Source: Suilimivivens sp045586385
GTDB lineage: Bacteria > Bacillota > Clostridia > Lachnospirales > Lachnospiraceae
NCBI GenBank assembly: GCA_045586385.1
Contig: JAZNAE010000036.1
Location: forward strand, 1-64,000
Length of the DNA stretch: 64,000 bases
Reading direction: 5' to 3'
This document shows positions 41,831 to 49,372 of this stretch, in pieces (the stretch's first letter is position 1; each line of letters opens with the position of its first letter). The notes under the pieces were generated by a model. The model had not been told where the DNA came from. It made no database searches and saw only the letters and a program-made list of their open reading frames with translations. The position numbers and the translations under genes are program-made.

Positions 41831-43018
41831 ATGTTTACAGCATTTTTGATAAAGTACGCAGAAATCGGTATCAAAGGAAAGAACCGCCATCTGTTTGAAG
41901 AGGCACTTGCCCAGCAGATTAAGTATGCACTTAAGAGATGTGACGGAGAGTTTAAAGTAACCCGTACACAGGGAAGAATCTATGTGGATGCATTATCGGA
42001 GTTCGATTATGAAGAAACCGTAGCAGAACTTAAGACGGTGTTTGGTATTTCCGGCATTTGTCCGGTGGTTTATGCGGAAGATGAAGGCTTTGAAAAACTG
42101 GCAGAACGTGTAGTCAGTTACATGGACGAAGTTTACCCTGATAAGAATATTACATTCAAAGTGCAAGCCAGAAGAGCACGTAAAAATTATCCCATGAATT
42201 CCATGGAAATTAACAGCGAACTGGGCGGTGCTATTTTAGATGCATTTTCGGAAATCAAAGTGGATGTGCATAAGCCCGATGTTCTTTTAAATGTAGAAAT
42301 CCGTGAGAAGATATATATTTATTCGATAGAGATTCCGGGTCCCGGAGGTATGCCTGTGGGAAGTAATGGTAAGGCAATGCTCTTATTATCCGGTGGAATT
42401 GACTCCCCGGTTGCTGGATATATGGTTGCAAAAAGAGGTGTTAAAATTGATGCGGTGTATTTCCATGCGCCTCCCTATACCAGTGACCGCGCGAAGCAGA
42501 AGGTAGTGGATTTGGCGAGATTGGTTTCCAGATATACAGGCCCTATTTATCTTCATGTGATTAATTTTACAGACATTCAGCTTTATATTTATGAGAAATG
42601 TCCCCATGATGAACTGACCATCATTATGCGCCGCTATATGATGAAGATTGCGGAAAAGATTGCAAAGGATACTGAGTGTCTTGGGTTAATTACCGGTGAA
42701 AGTATCGGTCAGGTGGCACCCCAGACCATTCAGTCTCTGGCTGTAACCAACGAAGTTTGTACACTTCCCGTATTCAGACCGTTAATCGGATTTGATAAGA
42801 TGGAAATTGTGGAGATATCCGAAAAGATTAACACTTACGAGACTTCTATTTTGCCTTACGAGGATTGCTGTACGATTTTTGTGGCAAAGCATCCTGTAAC
42901 GAAACCGAATTTAAATGTCATTAAGAGACATGAGAAGAATTTGGAAGAGAAGATAGATGAACTTGTGCAGACGGCACTTGATACGGATGAAGTGATTGTG
43001 GTGAATTGGGAGAAATAA
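41831..43018 (+). CDS. thiI: tRNA 4-thiouridine synthase ThiI
   Basis: This 395-residue enzyme has an N-terminal NFLD/THUMP tRNA-binding region (RTQGRIYVDAL; FKVQARRARKNYPMNSMEIN) and a C-terminal PP-loop ATPase domain (LLSGGIDSPVAG). It adenylates U8 of tRNA and transfers sulfur. It ends without the rhodanese domain found in E. coli ThiI, as is usual in Firmicutes, so sulfur must come directly from the desulfurase encoded 67 nt upstream. GAAAGGAG precedes the ATG. Confidence 0.95.
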   Translation: MFTAFLIKYAEIGIKGKNRHLFEEALAQQIKYALKRCDGEFKVTRTQGRIYVDALSEFDYEETVAELKTVFGISGICPVVYAEDEGFEKLAERVVSYMDEVYPDKNITFKVQARRARKNYPMNSMEINSELGGAILDAFSEIKVDVHKPDVLLNVEIREKIYIYSIEIPGPGGMPVGSNGKAMLLLSGGIDSPVAGYMVAKRGVKIDAVYFHAPPYTSDRAKQKVVDLARLVSRYTGPIYLHVINFTDIQLYIYEKCPHDELTIIMRRYMMKIAEKIAKDTECLGLITGESIGQVAPQTIQSLAVTNEVCTLPVFRPLIGFDKMEIVEISEKINTYETSILPYEDCCTIFVAKHPVTKPNLNVIKRHEKNLEEKIDELVQTALDTDEVIVVNWEK

Positions 43019-43026
43019 AGATACTC

Positions 43027-43124
43027 ATAAACGTCATTCTGATTTTGTTTGGCGGCGAGCATCAAATTCGCTGCCTATAATATTTTATGCTCGCCGCAAA
43101 ACGAAAGTCAGAAGGACGTTTGTG
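43027..43124. repeat. 98-nt intergenic long inverted repeat
   Basis: Arms of about 36-38 nt (43027-43062 and 43087-43124) are near-perfect inverted copies with only a few mismatches or gaps. The inner parts GGCGGCGAGCAT and ATGCTCGCCGC and the outer ACGTC/GACGT are clear. A 24-nt AT-rich loop separates them. No open reading frame is inside. It begins 8 nt after thiI. A MITE-like or structured-RNA nature cannot be told from one copy. Confidence 0.75.
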
Positions 43125-43140
43125 ATTTGAGAAAATAAGA

Positions 43141-43172
43141 AAACGGCACATGCTGTAAGCGATGTGCCGTTT
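43141..43172. terminator. hairpin/terminator between thiI and the HPr-like gene
   Basis: AAACGGCACAT and ATGTGCCGTTT form a perfect 11-bp stem with a 10-nt loop. There is only a weak T tract after it on either strand, so it could act for thiI or for the convergent HPr-like gene. Confidence 0.6.
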
Positions 43173-43187
43173 GATATTCTTTAAATG

Positions 43188-43252
43188 AATGGAAGCAGGG
43201 CTTCCATATTTCTCGGTTGTGTGCTGCCGGATATCATCCGGTCAGCATTTCA
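43188..43252. repeat. two further small hairpins before the HPr-like gene
   Basis: GGAAGC-AGG-GCTTCC lies near 43191-43205. Near 43228-43251, GCTG-CCGGAT-ATC-ATCCGG-T-CAGC has one bulged base. With the terminator hairpin and the long inverted repeat, the 240-nt thiI-HPr gap holds four stem-loops in a row. Confidence 0.5.
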
Positions 43253-43258
43253 CAATTC

Positions 43259-43489
43259 CTAGATCATGTAAGGCTTCAATGCTTCTAATACTGCATCAGC
43301 ATTGTCTTCTGCATGAATATTTAAGTCGATGGGCTTAGATAAGTCTAAGGAAAAGATACCCATAATGGACTTAGCGTCAATTACGTATCTTCCGGAAACT
43401 AAATCGAAGTCATAATCGAACTTAGTAATATCGTTTACAAAAGATTTTACCTTATCGATGGAATTTAATGAAATCTGTACTGTTTTCAT
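43259..43489 (-). CDS. HPr-like protein lacking the phosphorylatable histidine
   Basis: This is a 76-residue protein of HPr length and fold. The C-terminal DAKSIMGIFSLDLSKPID matches the HPr Ser46 region (KSIMGV.SL). The N-terminal loop that should carry His15 (GIHARPA) reads SLNSIDKVKS, so there is no His to accept phosphate from enzyme I. It resembles Crh-type or degenerate HPr proteins that act in regulation rather than sugar transport. AAGGAGG favours the ATG at 43489. Start context and codon use are ordinary. Confidence 0.85.
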   Translation of the reverse strand: MKTVQISLNSIDKVKSFVNDITKFDYDFDLVSGRYVIDAKSIMGIFSLDLSKPIDLNIHAEDNADAVLEALKPYMI

Positions 43490-43588
43490 TGTCATTACCT
43501 CCTTCTTTTTCATACCTTCTGCTACTATAGTAAAGGCTTGCGAAAAAAAAGTCAATGCTAAAACAATACAAAAAAATTGGAGAAAAAC

Positions 43589-44962
43589 ATGAAAAAAGTG
43601 GCATTACACAACCTTGGTTGCAAGGTAAACGGCTATGAAATGGACGTTATGCAACAAAATTTGGAAGAAAAGGGCTATATTGTTGTACCATTTGATGAAA
43701 AGGCTGACATTTATATCATAAATACCTGCACGGTTACAAATATTGCGGACAGAAAAAGCAGACAGATGTTACATCGTGCCAAAAAATTAAACCCGGATGC
43801 CGTCGTGGTGGCAGTGGGTTGTTATGTACAGACGGGAAAGGAAGAGGCACTTCTGGACGAGAGCATTGACCTTGCGATTGGAAATAACCGTAAAAAAGAT
43901 TTGGTGCCTTTGCTGGAAGAGTATTTAAAAGAGCAGGAAAAGGATAAAACACTACAGGGGAAATCGGTGATTGATATTAATCAGACGGATGAGTACGAGG
44001 ATATGCAGCTTTCCCGTACAGCGGAGCACACCAGGGCCTTTCTGAAAATACAGGACGGATGTAACCAGTTTTGTTCTTATTGTATTATTCCTTATGCAAG
44101 GGGCAGGGTAAGAAGCCGTAGGGAAGAGGAAGTGCTTGCTGAGGTGAAAAAACTTGCGGCAAACGGATATAAGGAAGTAGTTCTTACGGGGATTCATTTA
44201 AGCTCTTACGGACTTGACTTTGATAACGTAAAAAACATACCTGAGGGACAGGCTTTTCCCCATGAAAGACTTTTTGCATTGATCAAAAAAATACAGGAAG
44301 TAGAGGGCATTGAGAGAATCCGTTTGGGATCTTTAGAGCCGAGAATTGTTACGGAAGAGTTTGTGAGAGGCATCAGCAGTCTTTCCAAGTTTTGCCCTCA
44401 TTTCCATTTGTCTTTGCAGAGCGGCAGTGACAGTGTTTTGAAAAGAATGAATAGAAAGTACACAACAGAGGAATACTATAAGGGAGTGAGTCTGCTTCGG
44501 AAGTATTTTGATAATCCGGCAATCACCACGGACGTAATTGTGGGATTCCCGGGAGAAACGCAGGAAGAGTTTGAAGAGACGGTAAGTTTCTTGGGAAAAA
44601 CAGGCTTTTATGAAATGCATGTTTTCAAGTATTCCAGAAGAAAAGGAACCGTGGCGGATGCCATGAAAAATCAAGTGCCGGAAGATATAAAAACAAAGAG
44701 AAGTAATGTACTTCTTTCATTAAATGAGAAAATGTCGGAGGATTATCGCAGGGCACATTTACATAAGCCCACCGCTATTTTGTTCGAAGAAGAGAAAACC
44801 ATCGGAAATAAAAAATATCAAATCGGTCACAGCATGGAATATATAAAGGTGGCGATGGAAAATGCCGATAATCTTTCGGGAGAGATAGTAACCGGACAAA
44901 TAGATGACTTTGTAAATCCGGAAATTATGCTCTTTCATAAGAATACAGAAACAGAAAAGTAA
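43589..44962 (+). CDS. mtaB: tRNA (N6-threonylcarbamoyladenosine(37)-C2)-methylthiotransferase MtaB
   Basis: This 457-residue radical-SAM enzyme adds the methylthio group to t6A37. It has the UPF0004 N-domain with three cluster cysteines (LHNLGCKVNGYE, NTCTVTNIADRKS, AVGCYVQTG), radical-SAM motif DGCNQFCSYCIIPYARG (C-x3-C-x2-C) and C-terminal TRAM-like region. The TVTNIADRKSRQ region is the e-MtaB signature. GGAGAAA before ATG 43589 fixes the start; TTG 43577 is less likely. It is divergent from the HPr-like gene. Confidence 0.93.
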   Translation: MKKVALHNLGCKVNGYEMDVMQQNLEEKGYIVVPFDEKADIYIINTCTVTNIADRKSRQMLHRAKKLNPDAVVVAVGCYVQTGKEEALLDESIDLAIGNNRKKDLVPLLEEYLKEQEKDKTLQGKSVIDINQTDEYEDMQLSRTAEHTRAFLKIQDGCNQFCSYCIIPYARGRVRSRREEEVLAEVKKLAANGYKEVVLTGIHLSSYGLDFDNVKNIPEGQAFPHERLFALIKKIQEVEGIERIRLGSLEPRIVTEEFVRGISSLSKFCPHFHLSLQSGSDSVLKRMNRKYTTEEYYKGVSLLRKYFDNPAITTDVIVGFPGETQEEFEETVSFLGKTGFYEMHVFKYSRRKGTVADAMKNQVPEDIKTKRSNVLLSLNEKMSEDYRRAHLHKPTAILFEEEKTIGNKKYQIGHSMEYIKVAMENADNLSGEIVTGQIDDFVNPEIMLFHKNTETEK

Positions 44963-44997
44963 CTGAAAGGCAAAGGAGAACGCTTGCCCTTTAAGAG

Positions 44998-45026
44998 TTG
45001 AATTTTACCATAAAATAGGGTAATAT
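44998..45026 (+). promoter_or_regulatory. promoter of the ireB-ruvX operon
   Basis: TTGAAT and TAATAT are separated by 17 nt, 37 nt before the ireB start. A weak hairpin (GGCAA/TTGCC) between mtaB and this promoter may end mtaB transcription. Confidence 0.6.
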
Positions 45027-45063
45027 AAAACATAATGGGCAAGAAAGACTAAGGGGTACAAAC

Positions 45064-45324
45064 ATGCAGGATTTAGGCAATACTCAATATTTTAAAGTAG
45101 AAACAGATAACAACAGTGTAAAGAAAACTCTTGAAGAAGTATATGCTGCTTTGACAGAAAAAGGTTATAACCCTGTCAATCAGATTGTAGGTTATATTAT
45201 GTCCGGTGACCCGACTTATATTACCAGTTATAAAAATGCGAGAAGCCTCATTATGAAGGTGGAGAGGGACGAACTGGTAGAAGAGATGCTGGCAGAGTAT
45301 ATCAAGAGCAATCATTGGAATTAA
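45064..45324 (+). CDS. ireB: IreB family regulatory phosphoprotein
   Basis: This 86-residue protein has the whole UPF0297/IreB pattern: TQYFKVETDNNSVKKTLEEV, YNPVNQIVGYIMSGDPTYIT and ARSLIMKVERDEL. In Enterococcus, IreB is phosphorylated on threonines by the IreK kinase and tunes cephalosporin resistance. The threonine-rich N-terminus is partly kept here. First of the conserved ireB-ruvX-DUF1292 operon. Confidence 0.92.
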   Translation: MQDLGNTQYFKVETDNNSVKKTLEEVYAALTEKGYNPVNQIVGYIMSGDPTYITSYKNARSLIMKVERDELVEEMLAEYIKSNHWN

Positions 45325-45328
45325 GCAT

Positions 45329-45769
45329 ATGAGAATCATGGGATTGGATTTCGGAGCCAAAACTGTAGGGGTGGCAATCAGCGACCCTTTACTTATTACG
45401 GCTCAGGGAATAGAAATTATCAGAAGAAAAGAAGAAAATAAGTTGCGAAAGACCTTGGCGCGGATTGAAGAGTTGATTGTAGAGTACGAGGTAGAAGAGA
45501 TTGTTCTTGGCTTGCCTAAGAACATGAATGATACACAGGGTGAGAGAGTGGAGCTTTCCTTAGAATTTAAAGAAAAGCTCGAGAGACGTACCGGACTTCC
45601 CGTGCATATGTGGGATGAACGCCTTACCACTGTTGCGGCGGATAAGGCTATGATAGAAGCAGGTCTTCGAAGAGAAGAGCGTAAAGAACATGTGGACAAA
45701 GTTGCCGCTGTATTTATTTTACAGGGGTATTTAGAGTTGCGTAGCAGACAAATAAAACAGGAATTTTAG
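45329..45769 (+). CDS. ruvX: Holliday junction resolvase RuvX (YqgF)
   Basis: This 146-residue RNase H-fold nuclease has MRIMGLDFGAKTVGVAISDP at the start (catalytic Asp in GLDFG), ELIVEYEVEEIVLGLPKNMN, MWDERLTTVAAD and HVDKVAAVFILQGYL (last acidic residue). It acts in pre-16S rRNA 5'-end processing and/or junction resolution. It is 4 nt behind ireB, in the usual Firmicutes order. Confidence 0.93.
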   Translation: MRIMGLDFGAKTVGVAISDPLLITAQGIEIIRRKEENKLRKTLARIEELIVEYEVEEIVLGLPKNMNDTQGERVELSLEFKEKLERRTGLPVHMWDERLTTVAADKAMIEAGLRREERKEHVDKVAAVFILQGYLELRSRQIKQEF

Positions 45770-45785
45770 GAAGGAAAGAAAGTAA

Positions 45786-46040
45786 TTGGAAAAGATAGCA
45801 TTTACTCTCGAAGGAGCAGAACAGGTTTGGTTTTATGTACTTGAGCAGACAAAATTGGGCGGAATCCGTTACATTCTGGTTACAGAGGAAGAGGAAGGCG
45901 ATTCGGATGCCTTTATCTTAAAAGAAGTATCGGACGAAAAGAATGCGGAAAGTATTTATGAAATCGTGGAAGACGAAACAGAACTGTCTGCTGTTGCGGC
46001 GGTATTTGAAAATCTTTTGGATGATGTGAAACTTACATAG
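45786..46040 (+). CDS. DUF1292 domain-containing protein (YrzB-like)
   Basis: This 84-residue acidic protein starts at TTG 45786 with AGGAAGGAAAG upstream. It has the DUF1292 pattern FYVLEQTKLGGIRYILVTEE followed by Asp/Glu-rich stretches. Function unknown. It is the third gene of the ireB-ruvX-yrzB unit that occurs throughout the Firmicutes, 16 nt after ruvX. Confidence 0.85.
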   Translation: MEKIAFTLEGAEQVWFYVLEQTKLGGIRYILVTEEEEGDSDAFILKEVSDEKNAESIYEIVEDETELSAVAAVFENLLDDVKLT

Positions 46041-46085
46041 ATGGCGGTTTAAGAAATTGTCTATGTAAATATGGAGGTAAATTAG

Positions 46086-47759
46086 TTGAAGAAAATTGAA
46101 GAAAAGACAAGCTCCGGATTAAAGATTATCCCGTTGGGCGGACTGGAGCAGATTGGAATGAACATTACTGCCTTCGAATATGAAGACAGTATTATTGTGG
46201 TGGATTGCGGTTTGTCGTTCCCGGAAGATGATATGCTTGGAATCGATCTTGTAATCCCGGATATTACTTATTTAAAGAATAATGCAGATAAAGTAAAAGG
46301 CTTTGTGATTACCCATGGACACGAAGACCATATCGGTGCCCTTCCTTATGTACTTAAGGAACTTAATGTAGCGGTTTATGCGACAAGGCTTACCATGGGG
46401 CTCATTGAAAATAAATTAAAAGAGCATAATTTAATTAATCATGTAAAACGTAAAGTGATTAAATTCGGACAGTCTATTAATTTGGGACAGTTCCGTGTGG
46501 AATTTATTAAGACAAATCACAGTATTGTAGATGCAGCAGCACTTGCTATTTATTCCCCTGCGGGTATTGTGGTGCATACGGGGGACTTTAAGGTGGATTA
46601 TACACCGGTATTTGGTGATGCCATTGACTTGCAGCGTTTTGCCGAACTTGGCAAAAAGGGTGTACTTGCACTTATGTGTGATTCCACCAATGCAGAAAGG
46701 CCGGGATTTACGGCGTCCGAAAGAACCGTAGGAAAAACCTTTGATGCACTTTTTGAAGAACATAAAAACACACGTATTATTATTGCTACTTTTGCATCCA
46801 ATGTAGACCGTGTGCAACAGATTATTAACTCTGCTTATAAATTCGGCCGTAAGGTAGTGGTCGAAGGAAGAAGTATGGTAAATACCATTGAAGTAGCTAC
46901 CAATTTAGGGTGCCTTAGCATACCGGACCAGACGCTTATCGAGATTGAACAGCTTAAAAATTATCCGAATGAAAAGACGGTGATTATTACAACCGGAAGT
47001 CAGGGTGAAAGCATGGCGGCACTCAGCCGTATGGCAGGTGATAATCATAAGAAGATATCTATCGGACAGGGGGATACGGTTATCTTTTCGTCCAGTCCCA
47101 TCCCCGGAAATGAAAAAGCGGTAACCAATGTTATTAACGGACTGTTGGAAAAAGGTGCGGATGTGATTTTCCAGGATGTACATGTGTCCGGACATGCCTG
47201 CCAGGAAGAGATTAAATTAATTTATACTCTGGTGCATCCGAAATATGCCATTCCGGTACACGGAGAGTATAAGCACTTAATTGCACAGGCAAAGATTGCA
47301 AAGGAACTCGGGATGCCGAAAGAAAATATATTTATCATGCAATCCGGTGATGTGCTTGAGCTTTCTGAGGAATCTGCAAATGTAGTAGGAAAAGTGCCCG
47401 TAGGCGATATTCTGGTAGACGGTCTCGGAGTGGGAGATGTAGGAAATATTGTACTTAGGGATAGACAACATCTGGCCAAAGATGGTATTATCATTGTTGT
47501 TCTCGGAATTGAAGCAGGAACGGATCAATTAATTTGCGGACCTGACATTGTTTCCAGAGGCTTTGTGTATGTAAAGGAATCTGACGAATTGATGGATGAG
47601 GCAAGAATCATAGTGTGTGATGCGGTAGAAGGATGCTTGGACCGTGGCATTACGGATTGGGGCAAATTAAAGAGTTGCATCCGTGATTCTTTAAGTGATT
47701 ATGTCTGGAAAAAGACAAAGCGCCGTCCTATGATTTTGCCCATAATTATGGAATTATAA
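46086..47759 (+). CDS. ribonuclease J
   Basis: This 557-residue MBL/beta-CASP RNase starts at TTG 46086 (GGAGGT upstream). It has FVITHGHEDHIGALPYVLKE (HxHxDH), a later HTGDFKVD Asp, the beta-CASP domain with STNAERPGFT and FASNVDRVQQI, and VHGEYKHLIAQAK, with a C-terminal RNase J domain. It is a 5'-to-3' exonuclease and endonuclease in mRNA decay and rRNA maturation. RNJ1/J2 paralogues cannot be told apart here; the TTG start suggests modest expression. Confidence 0.94.
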   Translation: MKKIEEKTSSGLKIIPLGGLEQIGMNITAFEYEDSIIVVDCGLSFPEDDMLGIDLVIPDITYLKNNADKVKGFVITHGHEDHIGALPYVLKELNVAVYATRLTMGLIENKLKEHNLINHVKRKVIKFGQSINLGQFRVEFIKTNHSIVDAAALAIYSPAGIVVHTGDFKVDYTPVFGDAIDLQRFAELGKKGVLALMCDSTNAERPGFTASERTVGKTFDALFEEHKNTRIIIATFASNVDRVQQIINSAYKFGRKVVVEGRSMVNTIEVATNLGCLSIPDQTLIEIEQLKNYPNEKTVIITTGSQGESMAALSRMAGDNHKKISIGQGDTVIFSSSPIPGNEKAVTNVINGLLEKGADVIFQDVHVSGHACQEEIKLIYTLVHPKYAIPVHGEYKHLIAQAKIAKELGMPKENIFIMQSGDVLELSEESANVVGKVPVGDILVDGLGVGDVGNIVLRDRQHLAKDGIIIVVLGIEAGTDQLICGPDIVSRGFVYVKESDELMDEARIIVCDAVEGCLDRGITDWGKLKSCIRDSLSDYVWKKTKRRPMILPIIMEL

Positions 47760-47783
47760 GACAGACCGACAGGAGAATAGTGT

Positions 47784-48116
47784 ATGTTGGAACAGAGCAT
47801 GATAGATGCTGTAAACAAATATACGAAGGCGATCAAGGAAACGGAAATCTATAAGAAGTATTATAGTCAACTAATGATTTTAAAGCAAAATCCCGAGCAA
47901 TTTGCGAAAGTAAATGAGTTCCGTGAAAGAAATTATGAGTTGCAAAATAATTATAAACAGGATGAATTGCTTGAAAAACTGGAAGCATTTGAGAAGGAAT
48001 ATGAGGATTTCAGGGAAAATCCCATTGTAGAGGATTTTTTGCAGGCAGAACTTGCATTTTGCAGAATGATGCAGGATGTGGAGATTTTGGTAACAGAAAA
48101 ACTGGATTTTGAATAG
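47784..48116 (+). CDS. YlbF family regulator
   Basis: This 110-residue helical protein has the YlbF/YmcA pattern: AVNKYTKAIKETEIYKKYYS, then FRERNYELQNNY and VEDFLQAELAFCRMMQDVEI. In Bacillus, YlbF, YmcA and YaaT form the Y-complex that steers RNase Y. It follows RNase J by 24 nt, which is fitting. Family assignment is good; the exact role here is inferred. Confidence 0.85.
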   Translation: MLEQSMIDAVNKYTKAIKETEIYKKYYSQLMILKQNPEQFAKVNEFRERNYELQNNYKQDELLEKLEAFEKEYEDFRENPIVEDFLQAELAFCRMMQDVEILVTEKLDFE

Positions 48117-48143
48117 TTCCGTAACAGAAAGGTATGGGAGTAT

Positions 48144-48527
48144 ATGAAAGTAAGATATCTGATAGGTGCCGTAATAGAAGCCATAATTAAAGTAGTGGTA
48201 ATAGCTGTGGTGGTTATGTTTGTACTTCGTACCTCTACTAAGGCATATGATTTCGGCTACAGAGTATTTGCGGATGAACCTGTTTCTCTAACCGCAGGAA
48301 GAACAATTACCGTAGGAATTGCTGAAGATGCAGACATAAAAGATATTGCAGCAATGCTTGAAGAAAAAGGATTGATTGAAGATGCTGATTTGTTTGTGGT
48401 TCAGGAACTTCTGTCCGCTTATCATGGAGATATCGTTCCGGGTATTTATGATTTGAGTACCAACATGAAGGCAACGGAAATGCTTGCCGTCATGTCGACT
48501 CCGGCTATGGAGGATGTGGAAGAATGA
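48144..48527 (+). CDS. MltG-like (YceG N-terminal) membrane protein without catalytic domain
   Basis: This 127-residue protein has one N-terminal membrane helix (about 7-30) and a small LysM-like domain ITVGIAEDADIKDIAAMLEE, KGLIEDADLFVVQ, DIVPGIYDLSTNM. It matches the first part of MltG, the lytic transglycosylase that ends glycan strands, but the catalytic part is absent. It is therefore either a short family form or a stand-alone glycan-binding factor. It ends 4 nt inside the methyltransferase gene. Confidence 0.75.
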   Translation: MKVRYLIGAVIEAIIKVVVIAVVVMFVLRTSTKAYDFGYRVFADEPVSLTAGRTITVGIAEDADIKDIAAMLEEKGLIEDADLFVVQELLSAYHGDIVPGIYDLSTNMKATEMLAVMSTPAMEDVEE

Positions 48528-49165
48528 TTACGGAAGAGAGAATGAGTGTGTTTATTAATTCCTTTGATCCGGGAAATACACCATACTTAAATGAACTTGA
48601 AGAATATGCAATTAAGACCAATGTGCCGATCATCAGACCTCAGATGCAGAGTCTGCTGAAGCTTCTTTTAACCATAAAGAAACCGAAGCAGATTTTGGAG
48701 GTTGGGACCGCCATTGGTTTTTCTGCTTTGTTAATGAGTGAATACGGACCGAAGGATTGTAAGATAACCACGATAGAAAAATATGAAAAAAGAATTCCTA
48801 TCGCAAAAGAAAATTTTGCGAAAGCCGGGAGAGAGAAACAGATTACCCTTTTGGAAGGAGATGCTACGGAAATCTTAAAAGAACTTTCCGGACCCTATGA
48901 TTTTATTTTCATGGATGCAGCAAAAGGACAGTACATAAATTTTTTGCCGGATATATTAAAGCTGATGCCCGAAGGCGGACTTTTAATTTCCGATAATGTA
49001 CTGCAGGATGGAGATGCCTTAGAGTCCCGCTACGCAGTGACAAGAAGAAACAGAACCATCCACACCAGAATGCGGGATTATCTGTATGAACTAAAACATT
49101 GTGAAGAGTTACAGACAGATATCCTCCCCGTCGGAGACGGTGTAACCATCAGTGTAAAGTTATAA
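48524..49165 (+). CDS. O-methyltransferase, TrmR/YrrM-like
   Basis: This 213-residue SAM-dependent methyltransferase of family 3 has ILEVGTAIGFSALLMSEYG (motif I), TTIEKYEKRI, GPYDFIFMDAAKGQY (metal/catalytic Asp) and LLISDNVLQDG. B. subtilis YrrM (TrmR) converts 5-hydroxyuridine to 5-methoxyuridine at tRNA position 34, and there the yrrN-yrrO U32 genes follow. A U32 gene follows here too, so TrmR is the best reading. ATGA overlap with the upstream gene. Confidence 0.86.
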   Translation: MITEERMSVFINSFDPGNTPYLNELEEYAIKTNVPIIRPQMQSLLKLLLTIKKPKQILEVGTAIGFSALLMSEYGPKDCKITTIEKYEKRIPIAKENFAKAGREKQITLLEGDATEILKELSGPYDFIFMDAAKGQYINFLPDILKLMPEGGLLISDNVLQDGDALESRYAVTRRNRTIHTRMRDYLYELKHCEELQTDILPVGDGVTISVKL

Positions 49166-49178
49166 ATTTTTGAGAAAA

Positions 49179-49347
49179 ATTTCAATGGCTTACGATATTT
49201 TCATTTCCATGAAAAGCCATATACGCCATGAAGGAAAGACCAAGTTTGTATGGCAGTCTTCACTGCCTTACAAACTGTTTTGGGCTTTCCGGAATGCTTG
49301 GCGTAACCGGATTTGAATGGAAATAAAAATACGTAAGCACGTCAAAT
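49179..49347. repeat. 169-nt nested inverted repeat before the U32 gene
   Basis: Two arms of about 80 nt meet at a central CTTC. The inner 15 nt (AGTTTGTATGGCAGT, 49243-49257) pair with ACTGCCTTACAAACT with one mismatch. Further out, GGAAAG pairs with CTTTCC, ACGCC with GGCGT, ATTTCCAT with ATGGAAAT and GCTTACG with CGTAAGC, all in register with small loops. About three quarters of the positions pair. There is no open reading frame. It fills the gap between the methyltransferase and U32 genes and ends 25 nt before the start codon. Confidence 0.8.
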
Positions 49348-49372
49348 ATTTAGAAAAAGAGGAGTAAATTTT

